This document shows positions 45,701 to 57,300 of a DNA stretch of 64,000 nucleotides, piece by piece. The position numbers and the translations under genes were made by a program. The DNA comes from Hydractinia symbiolongicarpus (lineage: Eukaryota > Cnidaria > Hydrozoa > Anthoathecata > Hydractiniidae), in assembly GCF_029227915.1 (NCBI RefSeq), contig NC_079876.1, positions 30,847,828-30,911,827 of the forward strand. The letters run 5' to 3'. The notes beneath the pieces were generated by a model, which was not told where the DNA came from, searched no databases, and saw nothing but the letters and a program-made list of their open reading frames with translations. How positions within the stretch are numbered: position 1 is the stretch's first letter; every line of letters starts with the position of its first letter.

Positions 45701-48667
45701 AAGTGATAGAAGATTTTGCAGAAACACATTTCAGAACTGCTCCTTTTTACCGCGAAAATAAACTCACGCAGATTCAACCGTGGAATTAAATCCACGTGAA
45801 ATGAATGAACAGGTTACGGCGAAATGTTTTTCTCGGTCATCTCTTACATCGAAAAGGCAACGGTGATAATTATCCATCACAATTACAAAAAGCTTTTAAA
45901 GGAGTTAAGAATTTTGATTGTAACACACTTATACACCGGATACCACAACTTCGTCCCTAGTAGCCCTAGGGACGAAGCCCTACTAGCTACATGCCCTGGA
46001 AGAACAAATAATAATTATCCCGCACAATATTTTATTTAAAAAAAATCAACTGCTGTTGTTTTAGTAAGGGTACGTTTATAAACTTTGAAGTTTTTCTTCA
46101 GATACTCTCGACGGATCATATCAACAAGCGAATACATGAAAGACTTGAATCAGTCCTTTTACCTTGTCAACGCTTTCGGTCAACAATTGCAAAATAATTG
46201 TACGTATTTTATGACGTTGAATTGCGCGCGTGCTTTTTGCTTCTTTTTTATCACCAGATAAATTCTTTTTAAATTCTTTTTTTTTGTTTTCAATGTTCCA
46301 GCAAGTCTAACTTTTAAAATTCAAATACAATAATACAGCACGTGATTTATCTATCTGTAATGCGCCTGTACCGCGTCTGCAAGGAGTCTGTAATGCGTCT
46401 GTAATGCGTCTGTAATTCGCCTGTACCGCGTCTATAGCGCGTTTGTAAGGTGTCTGTAACGCATCAGTAACGCGTCTGTAATGCATCTATAATGCGTCTG
46501 TTATGCGCCTGTACTGCGTCTACAATATAGTGCTAAAGTACGCACAAAATATTGGACGATATACCAACAGCTTAATGTAAATAAGCGTTTGTGTATTTAG
46601 TTGAAGTAGTACAACATAACTATGGAGACTATCGATTTACAAACACCCAAGTTGAAATATCTCCCTACGTTACAAGCACTCCTCCACTGTGTTTATCACA
46701 AAACGACCTGCAGTACTGCGTATTGGAGGTTGCAACAGAAGTCCATAGATGTATGTATGTGGAGCCCGTATGGTATCCAACAACGTTCGTGTTATTGTCA
46801 TTAACTATAGGTTTGTTTGCTTGTTTGTTTTTCGTTTGTTTGTTTTTTGTTTGATTGTTTGTTTGTTCGTTTGTTTACATATTTTCTTTGTATAGTGGCA
46901 TCGGAAGCAAATAAAGTACAAAAGAGGGAGAGCAGCGAAATAGTTTTTTCGACAGTACTTTCCTCCAATGTTTATAAATGTACATATTCGACAAGCAGAC
47001 CACTCCCACCAATAAAAATGACGTCATCGCCAGCTTCGACTTCAATATCACCAACAACAACATTAGCTGCGCAAAAAACTTCAATCACACAAAGTCTTTA
47101 TGGTATGGTCTATGTTTTATGCGCTATGGCGAGAAAATTTTTTCCTTCGTCTAGTAGCTGCCGACCTACGATCTTAGCGAAAAAATAATTACGGGGCCTG
47201 TTTTTTAAATATGGTCTAAAGCGCCAAATGGCCAGTTTATTTTGCAGATATATGTACGAAGGTTATTGTCGCAGATCGATGCTCTTGGAAAACTTCGCGA
47301 GCAATAACTTTCTCGAATGACGAAAGTTAACCTTAAAATATTATTAATTGAACCGTATTCTTTCTCATAAAAGTATAAAATTTAGACTAAAATAGAGCAA
47401 ACATTAATTTTTGTAAATTGAAGGAAAGATTTCTTCAAATTACTACTTTAGGAAGATTTTGCGACATTAACTTTCTTTTCTGCACTTAAAGTAATCTACA
47501 ATTTCTAAAATTTCTGCACTTAAGGTAATCTACATAAAGGGTTTTAATGACAGGACAATTTAAAAAAGAAGGGTTTCTATAATTTTATTGTCATCTTGTA
47601 TCCCTGTTCAATATACAGGACAAAAGAAGCACAGTGGCCTAAACATCTACAATTTTTGCGACAATAAAGACGAGATGCCCAGTGTCCGTTTTATAGGGGT
47701 TAATTTTAGCCGAAATGTTTTGGGCAGAAAATGTGCCCGCATTCTTAAGTGGTTGCACTGTAGAGGTGTCAGCTTTGGTGAGTTTCTGAAAGTATTTCTG
47801 CGAGAAAAGTTAAACTGGCCGTCTTTAAGTGGTGTCAGAAGAGTTTGCGACTGTAATTGCTTTTGCAATCATTTTGGAATAGGAAAGAAAAAGGTCACTT
47901 CGCTCCACTAGTAATGAATTTCTATGTTTTAGTTTCTTCATCAAGTACAATGACAAAAAGCATTCATCCAACTCAACATCTCACCGAGACTCAGGTAACT
48001 CGAGTTCTCCGTAGTAGTTCGAGTTACAACCTTCCTTCATCTTCAAGTGAAATAGAGCCCTCCACAACAATGTTCACCACGGTGCTGCCATTATCATCAA
48101 TCTCAAAAGACAGCGATTGCTTCTGGGATACATGTAAAACAACAAGACAAATTGCACAAAAATCGTATGCTGTAAAGTTGGAACACTCATGTAAGTGTTC
48201 AAATCGCCACTTTTTCTGACTATAGAAACAAATTTTTAATTTAAAATTTTCTTTTAACTCAACACTTTAACAACACTTTTTTTACCAAAGTTCACTCATC
48301 AGGAAAATCATTGGGGTACATCTGACCATGGTGACTATGTTTTGCAATCATTATATGAGGGGTGTAGTCACAGAAGGGATTTAGAGGACGCTCTTTACCA
48401 TTCCCCCAAAATAATTTATGCACGGTCCAATTTAGATTAAGCATGGTTCATACTCATGATATATTGTCATCATTTTAGATGCAAAATTTCATACAGCAGG
48501 TCTAGCACATTTTAGAACATATTTTCTGCATAGAGCCTTAAACCCTCGCGAGACCTCCTTTGTCAATTTTTAAATTTACAATCTCTACGCCTCTGACTAT
48601 TTATGAACAATATTTTTTAGATCCTTTGCTGGTTTGTGTTCTTGCACTTATCGTGGTTTGGATTTGA
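42727..48667 (+). CDS. DOMON-domain protein, probably secreted or GPI-anchored (FRRS1-like N-terminus)
   Basis: Exons: 42727-42765, 43449-43652, 44085-44186, 45342-45397, 46102-46199, 46601-46810, 46896-47102, 47933-48190, 48621-48667 (TGA); phases agree, about 406 aa. Seen: a short hydrophobic N-terminus (MSSIAAKATVFSFISLSE), then CGYTKYCQKHPSNC, DLIVTW and VLFEMS, typical of the heme- or sugar-binding DOMON fold in ferric-chelate-reductase-like proteins, and a cytochrome-less C-terminal half. Residues about 235-385 are Ser/Thr/Pro-rich (mucin-like stalk). The last exon encodes only YPLLVCVLALIVVWI, a hydrophobic tail ending at the stop, as in GPI-anchor signals. The first exon, the last exon and the weak GTTTGT donor at 46811 are less certain. 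If 48191 is not spliced, the frame stops at 48220. Ligand and function unknown. Confidence 0.78.
43671..43739. mobile_element. Foldback MITE five bases from a splice donor
   Basis: 69 bp. The arms begin ACCCTC and end GAGGGT, with inner CCAGGGTTTTTTG/CAAAAAACCCTGG. GACTTACATTGC lies on both sides, a 12-bp target duplication (14 bp if the end bases are counted as flank). The left copy starts about 6 bp inside the intron that follows the DOMON exon 43449-43652. Confidence 0.92.
44945..45304. repeat. 24-bp minisatellite
   Basis: About 15 copies of a unit containing TATGTTACATATGTATACCC, in the DOMON gene intron 44187-45341, ending 37 bp before the next exon. A 24-bp unit without stops keeps several frames open on both strands (YVTYVYPG on plus, YPGYTYVT on minus). 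These long open frames are repeat artefacts. Confidence 0.97.
45404..45477. mobile_element. Foldback MITE inserted within a splice donor
   Basis: 74 bp. Arms AACCTCGATTACAGGGCC and GGCCCTGGGATCGAGGTT pair nearly perfectly for about 31 bp (inner CTGTAGCGTTTTTT) around a 12-nt loop. GTGTAGGTAGGC flanks both sides, an exact 12-bp target duplication spanning the end of the exon 45342-45397 and its donor. A second donor-like GTAGGC therefore lies at 45484. Confidence 0.95.
46353..46523 (+). repeat. Degenerate 10-12-bp tandem repeat
   Basis: About 15 imperfect copies of GCGTCTGTAAT in the DOMON gene intron before the exon at 46601. More GC-rich than its surroundings. Confidence 0.85.
46811..46895 (+). 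repeat. Short intron made almost wholly of GTTT-type repeats
   Basis: An 85-bp intron between the DOMON exons 46601-46810 and 46896-47102. It consists of GTTT, GCTT and GTTC units with a TATAG acceptor. The donor GTTTGT is itself a repeat unit. Confidence 0.65.
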
Positions 48668-48847
48668 TAAGGCAGGAATTCTCAGAAAAAATACCGATTC
48701 CTAAATTTACAATGTTAAGTGGAGCGTTAACCAAGCAACCTTGATTCCAATCCTTTCAGCTACGTTATCAGTAAAAGTTGTGTATTTAGAAAACTGTAAA
48801 TAATTAGTTTTAACTGTTTTAATTGTATTATATGTTGCATTATATTC

Positions 48848-48937
48848 AACCTCGTTTCCAGTGCCTTTTGACTGTTTTTTATATCACGACGACCCTCGCC
48901 GTCCGGACACAGAGACAACAGGCGCTGGGTACGAGTT
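48848..48937. mobile_element. Foldback MITE, 90 bp
   Basis: The left arm AACCTCGTTTCCAGTGCC pairs with the right arm GGCGCTGGGTACGAGTT. Same family as 45404-45477. Confidence 0.75.
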
Positions 48938-49498
48938 TGTATTGTTTTGCATTATAAGATTGTTTCTAATCATTTTCCTTGTTGAAACATTTCTGCATCT
49001 TATTTAGAAGTGTTCATCCTAACTGGGGCATTTATTCATAGTAACCAAAGAAATCCCAGTGTATCCCAGCATATTTTGCATTACCATAACCCCGGTGTAG
49101 TCAAGAATGAAATAAGAACTTTAAGTTGTACAATACAAAGTCTGATAAAAACTTAGTTGGCATGAAACTCAGATTTACTTCGATAAAATAGAGCACATTC
49201 ATAGATTTTTAGATATAACACACATGTAAATATTATTCTAAAATAAATCAACTAACCAAACTGCAATTTCTTTCTTTAAACTTTTCCCGCAAAAACTTTA
49301 TATTTTTCTATGGTAACACATAACACTAAACAACCAATCAAGGTTATCCTCAACACTCGATTCTCGACCAATTACTGTTGGAACTTTTTTAGATCAAACA
49401 CCTCCAAATCCAACACTGAAGCAGGAAATTATTTTTGTCCCTTTAACTGTCCATTATAAATAGCATTGTATGAGATTCATATGAACACTATTTGTAGC

Positions 49499-49587
49499 AA
49501 CCTCGTTTCCAGGGCATGGAAGTTAATGGCCCAAAAAGTCACTCCGTATTAACGGCTTAGGGGCTCAAAGACCCTGGGAACGAGGTT
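49499..49587. mobile_element. Foldback MITE, 89 bp
   Basis: The left arm AACCTCGTTTCCAGGGC and right arm GACCCTGGGAACGAGGTT are near-perfect inverses. TATTTGTAG and TATTTGCAAG in the flanks suggest a decayed target duplication. Confidence 0.82.
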
Positions 49588-50331
49588 ATATTTGCAAGAC
49601 ACAAGTTTAAAGCAGCGATTAATTTCAATCAAAGTGAAAAAAAATATACTGAAAAAAAAAGGTTGATGTGTATGTTCGCGCATACACTGAAATGAAAATA
49701 ACAGATAAATAATTTCTTTAAGTCACTCTTAAATGTAATTGCGATGTGGTACATCATCTGGCACATAACTTTTTAACCCTATAGTGAAAGCTAGAGAAAG
49801 TTTAGTATAAGGGCCAGAAAAGAGACAAAATAGCTTAGCAAATAGCACGGCCTGTTAATAGTAAATCCAGTTAAGCCTATGGAAAAAACAATATTTTTTG
49901 GCCTACGGAGGATTTGCCTAAGGAAAATTTGATTAGAATTTTTCTGTTGATAATCTTTTGATCTTTTTTTGGCTTATCGATCAAGTTACCTTTTTGAGTG
50001 TATCTTTAATTCCCTACGATTTAAAAAAAGTTTAATGTTAGGATAAAAAATTTAAATGACAAACGAATTAAAAAAATTTCATTTTTATCGGAAATCGAAT
50101 TGAATTAAATCGAAATTTCCCCCACTCTCAATAACAGATGATGATGTAAGGTTAGGCTGCAGAGTATCGATGTAGATGACAGCACCACCTATTCACGTCA
50201 CGGCGATTCATGGAAGACGTCAAATATTAGGTGAAGATGAAAAAACAGAGGCAGACGAAGAAGTTATTTCTATATTTTCATATCAAATATAGATACTATT
50301 TATTTTGCCTCTTTTTCCAACTACAAAGATT

Positions 50332-50392
50332 GTTTGCTTTCTGATATGGGCGCAAAATATTTTAGCGCTGACCACATATCAGAAAGCAAAAC
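50332..50392. repeat. Imperfect hairpin, 61 nt
   Basis: Outer arms TTTGCTTTCTGATATG and CATATCAGAAAGCAAA pair over 16 bp. An inner CGCAAAA/TTTTAGCG stem follows an asymmetric internal loop. Could be a foldback-element remnant or a small-RNA precursor. No flanking evidence for either. Confidence 0.65.
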
Positions 50393-51229
50393 AAAACCAC
50401 CACTAAAGTTTAATACACCTATAAGAGGGCTGCAAAAAACGTTATACAATCCCTAATTCATTTGAGACAATGACGGTTCTTTTTTGTCATTTCTACAAAG
50501 TTGGCAAACGTTATCACTTCGCGAGTGCTACTTTTTTAGCAACATAAGTCAGGTAAATAGCGTCTAGATTACTACTCCCACTTTCTGAGAGATGTTTGAC
50601 TTCGTGCATTTTTATATTTTCTAAATAAAGTGTTTTTTTTTAAATACGTATGGATTTTTGGCTGATTTTATAATAAATTTGACGGATTGATAAGGAGATT
50701 TTACTCACAATAAAAAATGACATGCCCTAGTTCCGTCAACCTAGTTCCCAGGGCTCTTTTTCTTTTTCTGACAATGTCGAACGTCGAGAAAAAATCAATA
50801 AAAGAGGTACTTTAAAAACATTACTAAAAGTTGGAATTAGTGCCAAATTGAAATAACATATCAACACCAAGCTCTATTTTTTATTCTAATGTTTTTAAGC
50901 CAGTGTTTGAGAAAACTACATCATGTCAAAAGTGATGCTGATCAAATTTAACTGAGAATCCTATTTTTTGGTGATTAAGCAAACCCTATTTATTAACTTA
51001 GTTTGACAACTCTGAAAGTTTTAGCAACAGATAATTTTTACCACATTCTCATAAAATCTCGTACCATTTTTCCGACATTTTTTGTTCTATAAGATAACTT
51101 GAGATCAGTTGACAGGTCAATCTCGTTCCCAGGGCTTGTTATTTGTATATTTGGTCGTAGTAACCTGAGCAAGTCGGTTAGGTCCGTTCCGATTGATAGT
51201 AGGTATGTGAGAACAAATGAAACGAGACC

Positions 51230-51254
51230 ACCCTCGTCCACAGGGGACAAGGGT
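51230..51254. mobile_element. Minimal foldback element just upstream of SCPx
   Basis: 25 bp: ACCCTCGTCC and GGGACAAGGGT around a 4-base centre. It is an almost loopless copy of the foldback arms. It lies 79 bp before the SCPx start codon, so in the promoter or 5' UTR. Confidence 0.6.
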
Positions 51255-51332
51255 GAAAACGGGATTAAGGAACAATCCTGTGCACAGTCCAAGGTCCATC
51301 AAAACATTCTTCACGCATTTCTTCTATTCAAG

Positions 51333-54300
51333 ATGGCGGGACGTCGCACTTTCGTTTGTGGAATTGGAATGACCAAGGTGCGAAGTTATCTCTAGTTTTT
51401 TTTCCTAACAAATTTAACTAATGAAAATGTTTAATTGAATAAATAAAATAATATATATCTTAGGAAGCCTAGTAGGTTTAAAAAAGCTGAAATAATGTGT
51501 AACTGAACGACACGTGTTCTACAACCTTCATAAAATATATTGAGAAAAGACAGCTAATTTTGAAGTACATTGCCACAATAATTGCATAGGCTATTTCTGC
51601 ATTTGAGTCACCATTTTGAACTTGTCAATATTTGTAGGATGACCATTTTTCATTAATTTCATGGCCTTTGTCTTGTTGACCCTGAAGTAGATTATTTTAT
51701 AGATGACATCCAGACGTTATTTAATTTTGTATTTGGATGGCAAGAAGAAAAATGCTGAGATTTAGTGAAGAGAGGTCTTTTCCTGTGGATGTCTTCTCAC
51801 AGAAACATTGTTGAGGTTTTAAGCTATTATCGAGTTTTGATTAATGCCTTGTTTGAATTCATTTAAAGTCCAAAGAATGCTTTTGTGCAACAAAATGGAT
51901 TAATAATTACTTTCTTCACCTTCTTTTTTTTCTGCCACGCAAAAGGCAAGAGCCAAAAAAGCCTAATGTGAAAATGTAAACACCTGAATCCATATATCCT
52001 GCTAAAGTATGTAAAATTTTAAATATCGTCTCATCTGGTCAATACCTATGCTGAAGCATTGACTTTTCAACCTGCATGTGGCACGGTAGTTTAGTGATTA
52101 TAATTCTTTCACTTTGTGCAGAAGAACAGGGTGCGATTCCCCTTAGCAGCGATTCAGTATGGGCAAATGAATGATGCCATGTATCCTCGGGTTAACCCAG
52201 ACCATGTAAGGGAAATTGGGGAGATGACACACTATGTGGGCCGTTGCATGTAGCAGGGAGTTATATGGTAGAGCACAGACCCTAATTGGGTCTGCATAGC
52301 CCTAATTGGGCATTAAATACTCTAGGACTCCCGATATGAGCCATGGCCCCTTCTGAAAATAATAGACATGGTATATCCTTTGATATTTGTAAGGTTAGCC
52401 ATGTAAAATCATCAACATCATTCTCAGTGTAACGTCCGTTTTCCATGCTAGCATGGGTTGGATGGGGTATATTAATGACCCTCTTCCAATCTGATCTAGA
52501 TTGTGTTAGATCTAAACTCAACTTCCTCTGTATCTAGTCTGTCCTTATAACCTCCTGCCAAGTCTTTCTCAGTCTGCCTGTGGGCTTTGCCTCAGGAACT
52601 GTTAAGTCTCTACACTTTCTTACCCAATTATCCCCCTCCATTCTTTCCAAGTGCCCCAGTCAATTCAATCTTCTTATCTGGATAACATTCTACAGATTCA
52701 TTCTACAGATTAATTCTACAGATACCAAGCGTGCTTCTTAGCTCATCTGACCTCTTTCTGTCTCTCAGACTGGCATTACACCACCATTCCTTTCTAAACG
52801 GTCAAGATCTTTCTGCTTCACTGTCCATGTCTCACTACGGTATAACATGACACTTCTTACACATGCCTCATACAACCTACCTTTTACCTTAATCGACAAG
52901 ATTCTGCTAGTCAACAAAGGAAGTAACTCTCTGAACTTTTTCCAAGCAGAACCTATCCTGCAAATAGCACTTCTTCCAGCACCCCCTTCACTGTCCAACA
53001 TATCACCTACGTAACAGAAGTTCTCACCTATCTTTATCAAGCCACTGTTGTACATTGTTAAAGCTGGAAATACTTCATTTCCTATAATCTCACCTTTGCA
53101 ACGCTTCCATACAAACTGAATGTCAGCTCTTAACCTTCCACCAATACTACTGCACTTCTTATATATATCGATCTATCTGTCAGACTGGGCAGAACATATA
53201 CAGTTCGGAATTCCTATATATTCATGGTGGCACAAGTTGTACTTTTAAACTTCAATTTGCTGTAGCAAAGCATACAAAAAGTGCTAAAAAGAGGAGGGTA
53301 TTTTGAAAAATTTATGACCCAACTATCTTGGTGCTTTTATCAAATTGGAACTGGAGAAGTTCAATGCGGTGCTATAATTCACTTATTATTATCATAACAT
53401 GTAATTAGTTTAAGTGAAAAGGGAATAAAATATTCAGAAAGGATAATATTTTTTCATAAAGACATTTTTTTTCAGTGCACATTTATGATTCTCTAACGAC
53501 TCTCCCCAATAGTCCATATACTTTTTGAAAACCAAGGTAGCATCAATGCATATTATCAGATCGTTTTTTATAAAAAGATGCTCAACTCATTAAGATTTGG
53601 CTTAAAAATAAAAAATTGAAAATAGTGTTGCAGCTGCTGTGAAGGATGGATTACACACTGGAGTTTCCAGAAAATCCTTCCGTTCCAAACTCATTATCTT
53701 TGTTATTATTTTACTAATACATATACATTGTGTTTGAACTTTGATGGCATCAACTTCTAACTTTGTATCAAATATTATTTATAGTTTGAAAAACCAGGAA
53801 AAAGAGATGATTTTGATTATCCTGAAATGGTAAAGGAATGTGGTAAGTTTAAGCTGAGTGTGCCAGATACTTTGCTAAAAAATTAGATTTAATAAGTTAA
53901 TAAATGAATATACAAATTAATAAATAAGCAAATCAATGAAAAGTAAGTCCCCAGACGTAGACTGAGTTTAACAAAATTATGCTAGTGTCATTAAATCCCA
54001 ATCAAGCTTCCTACAGACCTTGAAATTTCATGATAATGACCTTAGTTACCTTGCTTGGTGCCACAATTGAATAGTTGTTATATACTGTAATGAATTCCTA
54101 ATAAAACTTTAAATTGTTTTAGCATCTAACCTATAAAATAGGCAAACATCCATGAAGCCATAAAAACAAGATTATAGTAATAATGTGAGTCCATACTTAA
54201 AAATAAAAATAGTATATACCAAGAAATCCTTCTGCTTCTTTTTTAGTGGGTCAAGCTCTAAAAGATTGTGGACTTTCATACACAGCTGTGCAACAGGCAG

Positions 54301-57300
54301 CAGTGGGGTACTGTTATGGTATGTATTGATAATTATTTAGAACCTTGTGTTTCTATGTATGTGATTGATTTTTTTAATAATACCTTAATTTATTCTGATA
54401 TGAGTCCTTTGTATGTAGGAGAATCGACTTGCGGACAGCGAGCCTTGTACGAATTCGGATTGACTGGCATTCCTGTATATAACGTAAGTAGTGCTGGCAT
54501 GTTTAGTATTTGACGATTTCTCAAAATTTCTTGATGCATTTGTGCAAGTAGTACATCCTATATATATATGCAAATTAATTTAAATAATGAACGTATCTAA
54601 TTAAACCTAACCATCAATGAAACCTTCAATATAATTGAAGCCTTTGCCATTAAAAATCCGTCTCTTCGTCTCTTCAGCACCATCTTTAAACAATTCCTTA
54701 ATCAAATGAAATTTAGAGTTGACAGCAATAAACCATTAATAGCCAAAACCTTTAACAATTAAAAAAAAAAAAATTAAATAAAGTAATTTCACCTAAACTT
54801 CTTTCCAAAAATATCAAGTTTGAGTTTAAAGCCTTATTTTGTGTATTGCACTTTAGTGTTATTAATTAGATCTGCACTTCTTCAAATAAATAAATATGAT
54901 AATATTTTAAATACGTTGCTCTAAATTTAGAAGAATTCTGAGGAATAAAAGTTTATTTTCTCCTTTTATTTCATTTTTTGAAAATTGTCATTTCATAAAC
55001 ATAAAATCAATTCACAATATTTGAGTTAACTACAACTGTGCACCTTTATAGAAAGACCAGCCTATTTGCAGTATATACACATACTTTTGCCATTCTGCAA
55101 CAAAACCTGATATTCCTGCAGCCTTTTCAATTTTTGTTTTTTTATTGGCCTCTTTTTTATTATTCACTTTTCTATTTTGAGCAACTTATTGGATTGATAT
55201 ACCCTTCTCAACACATTTGCAAATCTGCTTCAAAATCTGCCCTATACAATGATGTGCAAGCACAACACTTCTCTTATATATCTTCTCGGTAGATATATTT
55301 TACTAACTTGTGACTTTTAGTCTTTTCAAAGTTTCCTCTTTAGGTTCATTTACTAATCTACCTCATCATTTTAACACTGGGTTTTCAATAATTACTTAAG
55401 TACTTTCAACATTATCACCAAATGCTCTGCATTCTGCATACAAATGTGTGCTACAATCGTTTCTTCAGTTTCCAGAATTTTTTTTAGCATAGCTATAATA
55501 GGCTTACTAAGGAAGGGAGATAAAAATTAAAGCATGAATCTAGCCTCAACAACAGGATCTGTTGTGCAAAAAAAATCTTCATATAGAACAGAATGGTATT
55601 TTGAAATAAAAAACATTCAATTTGTTGATGTCATTCGCACAGCAACCCAATATCAATGCCCCAAATTGATATAAAATGTTCTTATACATTCTGATAGTTG
55701 CCATACAACACAAACAAAAAGAAGGTTGTCCAACATTATCAAAAATGTTGTGAGCACGAGGCTGGTGAAAAACACCATGTACTTAGTGAAAGGAGTATAT
55801 TGCGTCTATTATGTTTAGGTAAATAATAACTGTGCCACTGGGTCCACTGCTTTGTTGATGGCAAAGCAGTTCATTGAGGGAGGTAAGAGAAATTCAAGTG
55901 ATTTAGAAAATGATTTGTTTATCTTGACAACAAATTACTAATTATTTCTGTGCCACATGAATCCAACTTGTTCTAGCTAATGCACATGAAAAAGTGACTA
56001 ATTTATTGTAACATTGAAAATAAATTTTTGTTAAAATGTTTTTGTTAAAAAATCTAAAGGGAGGTGCACTTTCAAAAGTTAATGGGCTTTTTAAATTTTT
56101 TTTTTAAAATAATGAATGCCTGCGACCTTAAGCATTGGGAATCATTTCTTTTTTTGTCTACCTCATTGGTTGCTTTGTGTCACACTTACGTATCTCAGGT
56201 ATGCAAAAGCTAAGGACAGATTGGACTTTACAATTGATTTTTGCATCGATACACTTTTATTTTGAAAGTAACATCATGCACACTTGCATAGTTTTTAAAT
56301 ATTCCAAAATATGCAAGTATATAAAGTGTGGGTTAAAACTGTGCTAGAGAGATGCTAATATTACAAAAACTCTCTTTTTCATATCTGTGCATCTCCTTCT
56401 TATATCAAAAAATTCTCCCTCAACATTTCATACACTTTGTGTATGAATAACTTAATAGACCATTAAGTTGAATATCAACCAGCTTCTTCTAAAAAACTTG
56501 TATGCATAACTTTTTTTTGTTAGGTCATTCAGACTGCGTACTGGCTGTTGGATTCGAAAAAATGGAACAAGGTTCGCTGGGACTCAAAGTAAGTAAGTCG
56601 ATAGTGGAGTACAAACCAATGTGATAGTGATTTTTAATGTTGTTGCATATAGTGGATGATAAAACTTTAACTTCAACAGTGAGCTAACTGTACTTGGTGT
56701 TTCAGTTTTTTTTCATTTCATCTATATAAAGTTGTTGTTTTTATTTTATAAAATTTTTGTATCCAAAAATTATTTTGTATATTCTTTTCCCAAAACGTAT
56801 CTGTCTATTACATGCAATAATCACTTTCTAAATTGTCAAACTCTTTACATTCATAGTGGTCAGATCGAACGATGCCGATCGATAAACATGTTGATGTGAT
56901 TGATGCTACATATGGAATTGAAGCTTCTCCAATGACGCTACAAATATTTGGTAATGCTGGAAGAGAACATATGGAAAAGTATGGTGAGTAAAGTAAACAG
57001 AACGCAAAAAAAAACATTTATGATGATAAAAATGTTGAACAAACAACAAAATTAAAATTTTTGGAAATTCGATCATCAGTACAGTACTTTTTACAGATAT
57101 GAGTATATTGTAATAGACTGGCTTGACTGTAAAATTGGGAAACAAAATATCACCATTTCTAAATAATCCACAGATTTGTGATAAAATCATTTTGTCTGAT
57201 TTTATTTGTGCGTATGTGTATGATTTAGAAAAACATATAATATAAATTAAAGTGTATAGAATAGTTATATTATTCATTTACAGAATGGCTCTTGTATATA

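Larger units (their letters stand above)
48668..51332. other. Spacer between the DOMON and SCPx genes
   Basis: No gene recognised. It holds foldback elements at 48848-48937 and 49499-49587, a hairpin at 50332-50392, single foldback arms near 50738 and 51119, and a 25-bp mini-hairpin at 51230-51254. The SCPx promoter should lie at the right end; no TATA box is evident. Confidence 0.55.

Noticed and set aside
47588-47911. 107-codon open frame with many Cys and an opposite-strand frame
   Set aside because: It lies inside an intron of the DOMON gene whose flanking exons join in phase. No recognisable domain. Possibly an old repeat.
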